This document shows positions 20,456 through 30,610 of a stretch of 64,000 nt of DNA, in pieces (position 1 is the stretch's first letter; each line of letters begins with the position of its first letter). Source of the stretch: Furcasterigmium furcatum (taxonomy: Eukaryota; Ascomycota; Sordariomycetes; Glomerellales; Plectosphaerellaceae). The notes beneath the pieces are model-generated. The model was not told the origin of the DNA, ran no database searches, and was given only the letters and a program-made list of their open reading frames with translations. Where the stretch lies: assembly GCA_001599815.1 (NCBI GenBank), contig BCIA01000006.1:560961-624960 (forward strand), written 5' to 3'. A program made the position numbers and the translations under genes.

Positions 20456-23400
20456 ATGGACGCCGAGGCTCTCGAGCAGGTTCTTGCGTGCCTGAAAACG
20501 ACATCAGAGCTCAAGCTCTGTCCCAACCGCGTCTGGTCTGTGGTGGGAATCAATCTACCGAAGCTTCTCCCCAGGTTCAATTCCAGCCACACTCAGGCTC
20601 GGGGCTCCTCTTCCGACCAGGGCCGACAAGATGACCCCAACGGCTCGGAACAGGACAACCACGAATCCTGCGCATACGACTTTTGTGAATTTGCCGTGCG
20701 GAACTTCACCTCGGTCCAGCAGCGTCACGAGTGCGTAGGGTCCGACTGCATGCGTGTGCCCGGACGCTTTCCGAGACGCCTGCTGGACGATGCGGCCCGC
20801 TCGCGGCAGTCGACAGTGTGGACGCTCAAGGGCGACAAGCTGCTCGAGAGGCACCGGCCGTACATGGCAATCTCTCACGTCTGGTCGGACGGAACAGGCG
20901 TGGGTGCCTGGAAAGACGGCCAGGTCAACGAGTGCCTGTACTCGTTCTTTCGGGACATCGCAGAGCAGTTCGAGTGTGAGGGAATCTGGTGGGATACCCT
21001 ATGCATCCCGAGCGAGAAGACGGCTCGCGCGGTCGCCATCGGAAAGATTCAGGAGAACTACCTCGACGCCCGGATCACGCTTGTTCACGACTGTTTCCTC
21101 CGCAACTGGGAATGGGACCCGGAGACGGCTTGTTTCGGCCTGCTCATGTCGCCCTGGTTCAGCCGAGGGTGGACTGCCCTCGAGCTGGCGAGCTCACGCA
21201 AGGTCAAGGTCATCTTCAAGGGGCCTCAAGGGCGAGGTGTCATCAAGGATCTCGACGAGGAGATCTTGGCCAAGGGCTGGAGCGACAACCCCGGCAACCC
21301 CCGCGAGGAGGCGACCAGGATCATCCAACTGGTTCGACGGCCCCCTTTCGAGACGCAGAAACACGACCGGCGGGGAGCGCTGAACAATCTGCTGACGGTC
21401 ATGAGTCCCCGGCACACGTCGTGGCCGAAGGATATGGCCGTCATCTCGGCGCTTCTCCTCGGGACCAGCCCACTGGAGGGCCAGCAGGACACCTACCGGA
21501 GCATCTTGCGAAAGTGCGGATGGATCTCCCCGGGTCACCTCTTCCACAACTCGGCGACCATGTCTCAGGGGTTTAATTGGTGCCCTACGAGCCTGTTCAA
21601 CCTGCCTATCCAGAGTTCCTCCTCCCCTTTCTCCTCCCCCTTGGAGATTGTGTCGGCCGACGGAGATGTCCGAGGAACATGGCGACTTCGCAGTGTGGAA
21701 GTCCCGTTGGCCGAAAACCTGCTTTGGGAGCATGATAAGCCCTCCGTGACGCAGTTACATGTCCTGGCATTCTTTGCATCGCCCTCCAGCTGCCGATTGC
21801 TGGCCGAGCGAGGCTCTGGGCCGGTGGAACGGGCTATCCTCGTCAAAATGTCCGACAGACAGGCCTCCAAGCGCAAGACGCCTCGTTACGAGTATGTCGG
21901 AGCCGTCAGGTTTCGTCGGGAATTGCCAAGCGATGGCTGGCGTGAAGTCGAGGCGACGATATGTGGCAGCACCCATGGCGGCGGCGTCGGTGACGGGATC
22001 CATGTGCCTGGAGACTCAGAGCCACGAAGTCGACCGCAGGAAGACACATCTACCGAATTGACTGATGCCATCTGGAGGGGCCAACACGAATCAGCCGGTA
22101 TGATTCTGGACTCCGCAGCTGCCGGCACCAAACCAAATACCCGAACGAGGAGCTTCCTTCATCTGGCCGCCGAACGAGGGGACGAGGCAATGGTAGTGGT
22201 GTTAGAGAAGCGCACATCGGCTACGGACTTGGAACTGTATCAGAAGATGCCATGCGGGAAAGGCCGTACTCTCTTGCACCTCGCCGCGTGGTCCGGCAAT
22301 GCTGGGGTCGTTCAGAGACTCATTCAGCTCGGCAGCGATGCAGGTGCCGTGGATGAGGACAGGAACCTCCCGCTACACATCGCGTCCCGAATGGGATTTG
22401 AGGCTGTCGTGAAGCTGCTTCTAGAAGCAGACATACCCCACCTCCACGGACGGGCCCGAAATGGTCTAACTCCAGTACACTTTGCGGCAATGAACGGGCA
22501 TCACGGGGTACTGTCTCTGCTCGTCGACGAGGGCGCAGAGCTGGACTTGAGGGACACTTTTGGCATGGCAGCAATCCACTATGCCGCCAGCAGCGGAGAT
22601 GCCAGCACAGTCTGGCTCTTGGTAAAGCATCGTGTGGACGTTAACCTTGCCAGCGAGATAGGATGGACTCCTTTGCACTGCGCAGCGATGAACGGCGACC
22701 ATGAGGCTGTCAAGATCCTGCTGCACCATGGTGCCGATGCTACGGTCGTGGACAAATATGGCTGGATGCCAGAGACCTTCGCAAGAGTGAAAGAACATGG
22801 AGCGGTACTTCCGCTTCTACGGCAGCACACTGACGGTGATCCGGCGGAGACAGAAGACATCCCTCAACTACCAGGCCGGCTGCATCTCCTCGCCATCGAT
22901 GACCCCCCGCGACTGCCGAGGTTGCTGGCCTCCATGGACCCTTCAATATGCCTCTCGCCGGAACTGAAGGGCCACACCTACGAATTACTTCTGCCCTGGG
23001 CGGCCAAGCATGGGCTTATCACTGCCGTCCGCTGGCTGCTGGACCTGGGAGCCAACATTGAGGAGGAAGATGTTGATGAGGATCGAAGAACAGCCCTCTC
23101 CCTGGCAGCAGAACAGGGACACGATGCTATCGTCGAGCTCCTGCTCGCCAGAGAAGCGGACGTCTACGCAGTGGACGGGTTAGGCTGGACACCGCTTGTA
23201 TGGGCAGCGAAGGGGCTCCAAAGCAGCATGATCGAGCGCTTGAAGAGGCACGGCGTAGACATTGACAAAAAAGGCCGGACCGGTCACACTGCCTTATCCA
23301 TGGCCACCAAGCGCGGGGATGAGGCTGCTGTTCGGCAACTCATCGCCTGTGGTGCCAACCCCAATGCCAGAGACTGGGGAAAGCCTGGAATGGAACATGT

Positions 23401-24181
23401 CGGGAAGACACCGCTGGAAAGGGCCATTCGCGGGAAAAATATGGCCATCCTGCAGCTTCTGATTGCCGCCGGGGGGACGTTCACCACGGGTAACACCCTT
23501 CACGAAACAATCCTGTGCGCTGTCTGCCACGAGAACGAAGCGGCGGTGGAGCTATTTCTCGATCTCAGGACAAAATTTGAACCTGAGTGGAGAGACATCT
23601 TTCCAAAGCTCCATCTGAGAACCCTTTACCTGGCCTCGAGGACGGGGAACGTACCGATCGTGGAGATGCTGCTCGACTGGCGGGCTCGTCGAAGTCGGAA
23701 CGGGACAATGGTCCGCAGGTCGGTTGACGAGCACGTCGCCCTCTACTCCGCGATTTACTACGGGCACATAGATCTCGTCAGAGCCCTGATCACAAAGGGA
23801 GCCAAGCTGAACCCGAGCGGCGCCTCCGACCATGACCCCTCGCCGCTGGGACTCGCGTGCTGGCACACGCAGACCGCCATGATCAAGCTCCTCCGCGACC
23901 ACGGGGCGAGAATCGACCACAACCTGCCCAACGACCGCAAGGCGATGCAGGAAATGGCCAGCACTGGTCGAGATGCACGCGATCTTGTGAGAGAGCTACG
24001 GGATGAGGGAATATCCAGGAGCTGGAAAGCATCGCTGCTAGGGAGCTCGGAGACTGACCTTCTCCCGGATATGAGCCGCTACTTGGGGAGACAGTACTTC
24101 ATGCTTCACCCGAGGTCGAGGAGGACCAAACGCGCGGTCACGATGGCTTTGAGTGACTACGACAGTACTGGAGAATTCTGA
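20456..24181 (+). CDS. HET-domain protein with C-terminal ankyrin repeats
   Basis: Large single-exon gene, 1241 residues from the first ATG. Residues about 75-120 hold the YDFCEFAVRNFTSVQQRHEC segment often found before HET domains. The HET domain follows at about 136-300: YMAISHVWSDGTG, CEGIWWDTLCIPSEK and SPWFSRGWTALELA are its typical blocks. From about 540 to 1180 come many ankyrin repeats (TLLHLAAWSGNAGVVQRLI, GLTPVHFAAMNGHHGVLSLL, GWTPLHCAAMNGDHEAVKIL and others), some degenerate. HET domains trigger cell death in heterokaryon incompatibility; ankyrin arrays serve as recognition surfaces. No NACHT or NB-ARC ATPase is visible, so this is not an NLR. Start choice: the frame is open 63 bases upstream but without an ATG. 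A non-self recognition role is family inference. Confidence 0.9.
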   Translation: MDAEALEQVLACLKTTSELKLCPNRVWSVVGINLPKLLPRFNSSHTQARGSSSDQGRQDDPNGSEQDNHESCAYDFCEFAVRNFTSVQQRHECVGSDCMRVPGRFPRRLLDDAARSRQSTVWTLKGDKLLERHRPYMAISHVWSDGTGVGAWKDGQVNECLYSFFRDIAEQFECEGIWWDTLCIPSEKTARAVAIGKIQENYLDARITLVHDCFLRNWEWDPETACFGLLMSPWFSRGWTALELASSRKVKVIFKGPQGRGVIKDLDEEILAKGWSDNPGNPREEATRIIQLVRRPPFETQKHDRRGALNNLLTVMSPRHTSWPKDMAVISALLLGTSPLEGQQDTYRSILRKCGWISPGHLFHNSATMSQGFNWCPTSLFNLPIQSSSSPFSSPLEIVSADGDVRGTWRLRSVEVPLAENLLWEHDKPSVTQLHVLAFFASPSSCRLLAERGSGPVERAILVKMSDRQASKRKTPRYEYVGAVRFRRELPSDGWREVEATICGSTHGGGVGDGIHVPGDSEPRSRPQEDTSTELTDAIWRGQHESAGMILDSAAAGTKPNTRTRSFLHLAAERGDEAMVVVLEKRTSATDLELYQKMPCGKGRTLLHLAAWSGNAGVVQRLIQLGSDAGAVDEDRNLPLHIASRMGFEAVVKLLLEADIPHLHGRARNGLTPVHFAAMNGHHGVLSLLVDEGAELDLRDTFGMAAIHYAASSGDASTVWLLVKHRVDVNLASEIGWTPLHCAAMNGDHEAVKILLHHGADATVVDKYGWMPETFARVKEHGAVLPLLRQHTDGDPAETEDIPQLPGRLHLLAIDDPPRLPRLLASMDPSICLSPELKGHTYELLLPWAAKHGLITAVRWLLDLGANIEEEDVDEDRRTALSLAAEQGHDAIVELLLAREADVYAVDGLGWTPLVWAAKGLQSSMIERLKRHGVDIDKKGRTGHTALSMATKRGDEAAVRQLIACGANPNARDWGKPGMEHVGKTPLERAIRGKNMAILQLLIAAGGTFTTGNTLHETILCAVCHENEAAVELFLDLRTKFEPEWRDIFPKLHLRTLYLASRTGNVPIVEMLLDWRARRSRNGTMVRRSVDEHVALYSAIYYGHIDLVRALITKGAKLNPSGASDHDPSPLGLACWHTQTAMIKLLRDHGARIDHNLPNDRKAMQEMASTGRDARDLVRELRDEGISRSWKASLLGSSETDLLPDMSRYLGRQYFMLHPRSRRTKRAVTMALSDYDSTGEF

Positions 24182-24363
24182 CAGAATACACTAGGTTGAG
24201 GGTATCGAGACGAACGTTTGTATCTATAGTCCATCACATGAACATCTGGATTTTAGAGCCAATCCAGAATAAGATCGTCGTGGTGCATTCGATGGTGATA
24301 CTGAAGGAAGACTGATTTAGAAATATTATAACGTCCCGAGATCGACGACCGATGTCCAGCACC

Positions 24364-26421
24364 TCAAACCCGAACACCCTCGTCCTTCCTTACGAACCTC
24401 GGTGGACCATCCTCGTCGATCGCCAGCCGCAGCCTCAGCTTCTCTGCCGTCTCCCGCAGCTCAGCGTCGCCCATGTGCTGCCAGTCCTTGAGGTGCTCCC
24501 TGCTGTCCGGGTCGAGGCGCAGCAGCAGCGTCGCGAGCGGGCTCGTGCGCCACGCCTTGATGTTCGCCCGCCGCGTCTTCCACACGACGCCGACGAAGAG
24601 CGCCAGCCCGAGCGCCCACACGGCCAGCGGCGCCGAGATGTACTGCCACTGCGCGTGGCAGACCTGCTGCGGGACGAGGGTGGTCCCCGCGAACGCCCGC
24701 CTCGAGTCCGCGGGCAGCTCCCACGAGGCGAGGCGCATGCCGTTCGTGATGCCCACGGCGAGCTTGCGCATGGCGCACTCGAAACCGGTGCCGTTGCCCG
24801 TGATGTCTCCGCTGCCGGCTGGGGGCACGCAGTACGGCTGCGACCAGGAGTCGTTCAGGGTCTTGCGGAATATGGACATGGCCTGGTCGGTGTCCTGGCC
24901 GAACTCGTCCCTGCCACTGGTGATGTTGTGGATCGTATACCCGAATCCCGTGAGCATCGAGCCGAGGTAGTTGTGCAGGCCGACGTAAGCAGAGGAGGGC
25001 ATGTAGGACAGGAACCAGTTCTTCTTCTGCGCGTCGGTCATGTTCGAGGCGTCCTTGTCGAAGTTGACCGAGGTGTCCCTGAGCACCTCGAAGGTGCCGT
25101 CCTGCGGAGCGTCAGGAGGCGGGAGGTTTGTGGCGAGATAGTCGTCGTGCTCTTCTAGGATGGCAATGTCGGGCGCGAGGTCGTTGGAGCGGCTGACGCC
25201 CCCGTTGTCTCCGCCGTCGTCCTCCCTGGACACGACGAAGCTCTGCCTCTGAACGCATGGCACGATGACGCACTCGTGGGCGGACAGGGCCGTGTCCTCC
25301 GCCACTATGAACGGCCGGATCTCCTCGGGCGACTGCCCACGGGGTCGGCTGGGGTCGTATGCCAGGATCGCCTGGACGAAGACGAAGGGGTCGCGGTATT
25401 TGTCACCGGTGTACACGAGGGGCGCCGTGGTCGTGTTCATCGCGATCACGGTCCTCGCCCTGCTCCAAGGCCAGTCGACGGTGAGCATTTCGGGGACGTT
25501 GTTGAACGACATCTCGTTCGGCAGCGAGACGTTGCACCCGCCCGACTCCGTCCTGTTGCCGGCGGCGCGCTCGAAAGGTGTGCACGTCCGGCTGAGGCGG
25601 TCGGTGATGTCGGTGCAGCGCGTGCACGCGGCCATGGTGTAATACGGCTCCCAGAGGCACGATCCGGTCCTGCACGTCAGCGGCGGCGTGACCCAGTCCT
25701 CGTTCTCGTCCGCCAGGGCGGACTCGACGGCAAACCGCATAGCTCGATCGACGTCTGTTGCTTCCCCGCTGGGCTCCCACATGTATCGATCCGCGAAGGA
25801 GATCTGCGCAGGGTCCGTCGACGGGCGGTACTCGAGCTCGATGGAGATGAGGTTCTGGACGAAGGGTCCGTACGCGAGGGCCAGCAGCGAGGCGAGTCCA
25901 CCGAGGACTGCCAGGTGCTTGAATCTCAGCTTCCAGATGAGCTGCGCACTGCCGACCTTCCCGCGAGAAGCCGAGTCGAACACTTCGAGATCTGCCAGCC
26001 TGCGGTCTTGCTCCATGAACCAGAGATACTTGAGCTGGCCCAGCCCCTTTGTCACCGGGATCATGGCGCATGTCGAGCCGAAGACGGAGATGATGGAGAG
26101 CAGTGAGTTGATCGTGAGGCGGAACGGCTTTTCGCGCCCCGGGACGTTGGCAGTCCAGTTCGGCGGCTGTTCGCCGTTGAAGTGGTTGACGACGATGCAG
26201 ATGCCGGCGATGGCCCCGGCCGAGATGACGATGCCCAGGACCTCCCAGAGGTAGTACCAGTCGCCGAAGAAGGCGCTGACCCTGGTGAAGAATGTTGGGT
26301 TCTCCGTGGGCTTGGGTCCATTGTCATGGTCCTGGTTTGAAGAGGTCGTCGAATGGTCGTGAGTGGCATCGACGGGCATCGCAGTCACTCCTGGGAGCTC
26401 TTTTTCGCCTGTGGCAGCCAT
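24364..26421 (-). CDS. DUF3176 family multi-pass membrane protein
   Basis: Function unknown. Single exon, 685 residues from MAATGEKE; an upstream in-frame Met (26487) would add a hydrophobic leader and is less likely. Typical DUF3176 layout: an acidic cytosolic N-terminus, WEVLGIVISAGAIAGICIVV (TM1), NSLLSIISVFGSTCAMIPV (TM2) followed by GLGQLKYLWFMEQDRRLADLEVFD, and a third helix (HLAVLGGLASLLALAYGPFV). A large extracytosolic domain of about 380 residues follows, with N-glycosylation sites and Cys pairs (TCRTGSCLWEPY, CTRCTDI). Last come a helix (LAVWALGLALFVGVVW) and a basic cytosolic tail. These proteins are common and lineage-specific in ascomycetes. The gene is divergent from the mechanosensitive channel gene. 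Confidence 0.85.
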   Translation of the reverse strand: MAATGEKELPGVTAMPVDATHDHSTTSSNQDHDNGPKPTENPTFFTRVSAFFGDWYYLWEVLGIVISAGAIAGICIVVNHFNGEQPPNWTANVPGREKPFRLTINSLLSIISVFGSTCAMIPVTKGLGQLKYLWFMEQDRRLADLEVFDSASRGKVGSAQLIWKLRFKHLAVLGGLASLLALAYGPFVQNLISIELEYRPSTDPAQISFADRYMWEPSGEATDVDRAMRFAVESALADENEDWVTPPLTCRTGSCLWEPYYTMAACTRCTDITDRLSRTCTPFERAAGNRTESGGCNVSLPNEMSFNNVPEMLTVDWPWSRARTVIAMNTTTAPLVYTGDKYRDPFVFVQAILAYDPSRPRGQSPEEIRPFIVAEDTALSAHECVIVPCVQRQSFVVSREDDGGDNGGVSRSNDLAPDIAILEEHDDYLATNLPPPDAPQDGTFEVLRDTSVNFDKDASNMTDAQKKNWFLSYMPSSAYVGLHNYLGSMLTGFGYTIHNITSGRDEFGQDTDQAMSIFRKTLNDSWSQPYCVPPAGSGDITGNGTGFECAMRKLAVGITNGMRLASWELPADSRRAFAGTTLVPQQVCHAQWQYISAPLAVWALGLALFVGVVWKTRRANIKAWRTSPLATLLLRLDPDSREHLKDWQHMGDAELRETAEKLRLRLAIDEDGPPRFVRKDEGVRV

Positions 26422-27318
26422 TTTGAAGCTCCAAGGACGCAGAATCAATGATGATACTGGAAGGAAATGCAAGAGAAAACTGATCAAAGCCTTGAAGGTA
26501 TCTGGTATCCGGCTTGCCGGTTTACCATACTTATCATACCATTTGGTCGTCTACGAGAATCCTCGGGCTTGGACCAATCTAGATTAACAGCTTTCCCTTT
26601 CCCTGCGTGAAAACCAAAAGAAAACCCCAAATGAGTGAGTCCAGGCCTGGAGTCCGAGACCGCCGTCCCGCCTGGTGTCTCGGCCGTTTCGCACTAACAC
26701 GAGCTGAACAGCCTTATTCTTTCAACTTTATCCCTCGAACGGGGGCGTTCCTGGACGCCGCCGCCGGATCGGGCAATCGTGCCGCCTGTCCAGAACGTGG
26801 CTCGGGGCGGGACGACTCAGGGGCAAAAGAAACTGAGTCCGTCGTCCGTATTCCGTCGTCCGCCAGAACCCATTGGGTGGCGATGATTGGTGTCCAGCTG
26901 TAAACATCGCGTGGATTACGGAGCTGGCGCACCTGGTCCTTTGTTCGTCGCGCGAGACGGCGTGTCATGGTCAATTCGGCTAGCTCGAGGCCTGGCACTT
27001 GTCTTGTCGAACGAGGTCTGGCCGTGTCCACGATAGCAATAGCTGGAATAGTGGCGTTGGCTCTTCTTGCTGGCTGTGATGCTCACCATCAGCCAGCCAG
27101 ACCAGACGCCACGGAAAATGTCTCGAAGACCAACCTGGACCTAGCCCATGTATCTCAGCTCACGATAGGTATCATCCTAGTGACTTTCGTGACCTCGAGG
27201 AAAGTTGAGGAAACCCCGTCCGACCCCCTTTCCCTCCTCCTCGACGTGACCAAGGCTATCACGGCTTCCTCACTTCTCAAATCAAGTCCTCGACTGAACA
27301 CATCACTGAGAACCTGCC
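26422..27318. promoter_or_regulatory. Divergent promoter between DUF3176 and MscS genes
   Basis: About 900 bases. An open frame from 26967 runs into the channel gene in another phase, but its sequence is unlike a conserved protein. No repeats noted. Confidence 0.45.
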
Positions 27319-29409
27319 ATGGACGTCGAAAAGGCAGCGGCAGGCCCCTCAGGACCGCCCCTGATCAAGGTGACCTCCGTCTCGCGGGACGCCTCTGCCA
27401 AATCATCCTCCGACCTCACCAGGCCGGCCCTGCGGCAGGCCAGCAAGTTTTCCTTCAACGAGAACGAGGTGATGGAGTACGGTGGTGATGGAGGTGCGCG
27501 CGAGAGCCTCGGCTGTATGTACGAGCGCATCTGGAGCTTCAAGGCCCTCCTCCGCTGGGTCAGGCACTTCTTCCCCGTCGGTGCCCTCCTCGCCATCCCC
27601 CTCGCCCTGTTCGCCACCGTATACAGCGATAGCCGTGCGGCCGGCGTCCGGCTCCTCGGCCTCTTCGTCTGGCTCGAGGTCGTGTGGGCGAGCCTCTGGG
27701 TCTCCAAGTTCATCGCCATGCTCATGCCGGCCGCCTACGTCTTCGTCTGCGGCATCGTCAACTCGGGCACCCGCAAGTACCACCCCATCGTGGGCAAGCT
27801 CGAGACGCCCATCTCCTTCGTCTTCTGGACCATCATCGCCTATGCTACGGCGCAGCCGGTCATCCTGGCCTTCGATCCCCAGCTGGCCGCCTTGCCGCCG
27901 CCGCACTGGGTCGACGTCCTGCAGCGAGTTGCGCTCGCCTCCATCGCCGTCTCTTGCATGCTCCTCGTCCAGCGTTTCATCATCCAGCTCATCAACATCA
28001 CCTACTCGGCCAAGCAGTTCACGACACGCATCGCCGTGTCGAAGCGCCGCATCGCCATGCTCGACGCCCTGTACGTCTCGTCGACGAGACTGTATCCTCC
28101 CTTCTGCGACCGCTTCGCCCAGGAGGACTACACCATCATCACTGGCGAGGTCGAGCGGAGGGAGAGCTCCCCTGGCAAGCTCCTCGCCAAGGTCCGCATG
28201 GCAGGCCGCGAGGTCGCCCAGGCGTTTGGGCAGATGACGGCCGACATCTCCGGCAACGACTCCCTCTTCAACACGCAGGCGGCGCACACCATCGTGACCG
28301 AGGCGCTCGAGGCCTCCGCCTCCTCCGAGGCCCTGGCGCGGCGGATCTGGAGGACGTTCGCCTCGGCCGACGGCGGCGACGCCCTGACGCAGCAGGACCT
28401 CGAGAAGGCCTTCCCGCCCAGCAAAAGCCACGAGGCTGAAGAGGTCTTCGCGCTGCTCGACGTCGACCAGAACGGGGACGTCAGCCTCGAGGAGATGATC
28501 CTCACCGTCAAGCACGTCGGCCAAGAGCGTATCGCCATCTGGAAGAGCACGCACGACATCAAGTCGGCCGTGCGAGTCCTCGACCGCTTCCTGTCCGTCT
28601 GCATCCTCGCGGGGACGGGCCTCATCTACGCCGCCTTCTTCAGCAGGTCCTTCTCGACTTACCTCGCGACCATCGGCACGCAGCTTGCAGCCGTCTCGTT
28701 CGCCATCTCCGGCACGGTCCAGGAGTTCCTCGGCTCGTGCATCTTCATCTTCGTCAAGCACCCCTTCGACGTCGGCGACCGCGTCCGCATCGACAAGACC
28801 GAGATGGTCGTCGACAAGATCTCGCTCCTCTACTCCGTCTTCCGCACCGTCGACGCCAACAAGACCACGCAGGTGCCCAACATCAACCTCAACGGCATGT
28901 GGATCGAGAACGTCTCTCGGAGCGGCGCCATGCGCGAGCGCATCAACGTCCAGGTCGCCGCCGACACGGGCTTTGAGGACATCGAGCGCCTGCGCCGGCG
29001 CGTGCGCGACCAGATCCGCGCACCCGAGAACAGGCGCGACTTCCGCGACGACGTGGACGTCGAGCTCGTCTCCATCGGGGATATGAGCAGGCTCGAGGTC
29101 TACATCGAGGCCGAGCACAAATCCAACTGGCACGACGAGCGCGTCCGCCGCATGCGGAGGAACAAGCTCGTCACGGCCGTCGTGTCGTCGCTACGCGCGG
29201 TGGCCATCAACGCGCCGGGCGGCGGCGACGCGGCCCTAGGCGATGCGGCGAGGCCGACATACCAGGTCCTGGTGAGCGAGGAGGTAGCCGTGGCGGCGAG
29301 GAGGCGGTTCAAGGAGGATGCCGAGGCCGCGAAGCGCTTCTCGGCGCTGTCGACCTCGGGGGATGACGGGTTTCTACTGGGTCGACGGGACGAGGGTAGA
29401 AGCATGTAA
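27319..29409 (+). CDS. MscS-type mechanosensitive channel with EF-hand (Msy1/Msy2-like)
   Basis: Single exon, 696 residues. In fission yeast, Msy1/Msy2-type channels sit in the ER or nuclear envelope and control calcium release on hypo-osmotic stress; the same role is inferred here. Layout: a soluble N-terminus; four hydrophobic segments from about residue 85 to 235; a linker; an EF-hand around residues 375-386 with a complete calcium loop (DVDQNGDVSLEE); then two helices and the MscS pore region GTQLAAVSFAISGTVQEFLG. The beta-domain follows (VKHPFDVGDRVRIDKTEMVV, QVPNINLNGMWIENVSRS) and a variable tail. All key segments are intact and length is normal. Confidence 0.93.
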   Translation: MDVEKAAAGPSGPPLIKVTSVSRDASAKSSSDLTRPALRQASKFSFNENEVMEYGGDGGARESLGCMYERIWSFKALLRWVRHFFPVGALLAIPLALFATVYSDSRAAGVRLLGLFVWLEVVWASLWVSKFIAMLMPAAYVFVCGIVNSGTRKYHPIVGKLETPISFVFWTIIAYATAQPVILAFDPQLAALPPPHWVDVLQRVALASIAVSCMLLVQRFIIQLINITYSAKQFTTRIAVSKRRIAMLDALYVSSTRLYPPFCDRFAQEDYTIITGEVERRESSPGKLLAKVRMAGREVAQAFGQMTADISGNDSLFNTQAAHTIVTEALEASASSEALARRIWRTFASADGGDALTQQDLEKAFPPSKSHEAEEVFALLDVDQNGDVSLEEMILTVKHVGQERIAIWKSTHDIKSAVRVLDRFLSVCILAGTGLIYAAFFSRSFSTYLATIGTQLAAVSFAISGTVQEFLGSCIFIFVKHPFDVGDRVRIDKTEMVVDKISLLYSVFRTVDANKTTQVPNINLNGMWIENVSRSGAMRERINVQVAADTGFEDIERLRRRVRDQIRAPENRRDFRDDVDVELVSIGDMSRLEVYIEAEHKSNWHDERVRRMRRNKLVTAVVSSLRAVAINAPGGGDAALGDAARPTYQVLVSEEVAVAARRRFKEDAEAAKRFSALSTSGDDGFLLGRRDEGRSM

Positions 29410-30199
29410 AGCATATAGAGTGGAATCCTGAAATAACACGAAGTTCATTGATAAGCAGACATGAATCCAGCCCTCCCTCACAGGATTGTTAAGTAACAGC
29501 CATAGAGCCGTGTAGTTTGGATGGCCTTTGGCTGATCAGGACTGTACTAAGAATGACAGGGTGATACGCCAGATGCACGACCTGGTGCCTCGGTGAGTTG
29601 ACGTCGACTGGTGATTCCAAGCGTCTCACAATAGACCAAGACCGAAATCTAGAAAGGAATCTAACATTAATTACTCACACAACCATCTACGTTCGGTTTT
29701 ACTTTCGGTAAGGTCACAACCCAAGGCTCAGCTGTCCCCCATTCAGACATCAGCAAGTAGTACTAGTACACACGCGGAACGCCCACAGTAGGCATTTTAT
29801 GGGCGACATGAAGACTTTCTGGGGACTCAGTTTATAGTACCTACTGAGTTACATGAGCTAGGCCTGATCTGTTATGTGCCACCTGAGTCGGTGCACGGGC
29901 TGTGCCAGGAAAATGGCAATGTGAGTGACCGAGCTTACTCGTGTCCCCCTCTCACAGCCCAGTGGTGTGATTCATGGTTGACTGTTTTGCAACTCATTCA
30001 CAATATGAAATGCTTTGACAGATGTCTGTTGCTTGACAAGTATTTATACCTGCAAATCTGCTTCTTTATCTCGGTCTCTCACCCACAACCACAGCAAACT
30101 TGATACCAAAGCACCAAGCCGAGCAACGTTCTCTCTCTACAGTACACGCAAGACTTTGCACACCGCTTTTACGAAGAAGCGAAAGCACAACCAGTCAAT
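29410..30199. promoter_or_regulatory. Intergenic with TATA-like site before Cys-rich gene
   Basis: Lower GC than its surroundings and no gene seen. TATTTATA at 30041-30048 lies about 150 bases before the ATG at 30200, followed by a CA-rich leader. Confidence 0.45.
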
Positions 30200-30610
30200 A
30201 TGTGCAAGATCACGATTACCAACCCACTCTTCTGCCCTTGCAACAACCCGCAGTGCCCCCAGCAGCGGAAGGGAGAGAAGGGAGCGCTGATCCGGTGGCC
30301 ACAGCTTCCGCGGGGCGCTCATATTGTCGGAGGCACTGCGATCAAGTTGACGGACGATCCTCCACTCTTTTGCGACCAGTTCCTCGCAATTCCGGAAGCT
30401 GAACGCATCGTAACGGACGGCCGGGGCGACCTCGGCATGGCACTACTATGTCTCCAGTTTTGCCCAAAGCTGGACGCCACCGCCTCAGGAGGTTCAGGTT
30501 GTTTCACCAAAAACAACCTCTGCGACAAGTGCATTGGGAGCTGCATGCTCCCGGCCGACGACACAAACAAAGCTGGCCCGGCGGTTACCGAGGGGCGTAC
30601 TTCAGCTTGA
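30200..30610 (+). CDS. Small cysteine-rich protein of unknown function
   Basis: Unrecognised. 136 residues from an ATG preceded by a CA-rich leader and a TATA-like site. Eleven Cys residues: C, CPC and C in the first 20 residues, one near 58, then a C-terminal set (CLQFCP, GCFTKNNLCDKCIGSC). There is no signal peptide, so the protein is probably intracellular and the CPC, CxxC and CxxxC spacing may bind zinc. A start within the same frame is not ambiguous because the first ATG is the leader-proximal one. No introns are evident. It resembles in style the many small lineage-specific Cys-rich fungal proteins. Confidence reflects gene-like context only. Confidence 0.5.
   Translation: MCKITITNPLFCPCNNPQCPQQRKGEKGALIRWPQLPRGAHIVGGTAIKLTDDPPLFCDQFLAIPEAERIVTDGRGDLGMALLCLQFCPKLDATASGGSGCFTKNNLCDKCIGSCMLPADDTNKAGPAVTEGRTSA

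Noticed and set aside
26967..27488. Frame running from the intergenic region into the MscS gene
   Set aside because: Wrong phase relative to the channel and no recognisable protein; the channel ATG at 27319 has good context.
27403..29133. 576-codon open frame on the strand opposite the MscS channel gene
   Set aside because: It is an antisense shadow caused by GC-rich third positions. The channel gene on the other strand has full domain support. The same applies to long frames opposite the SGNH gene (50530-51744, 51946-52854), the DUF3176 gene (24352-26106) and the GH64 gene (39584-40588).
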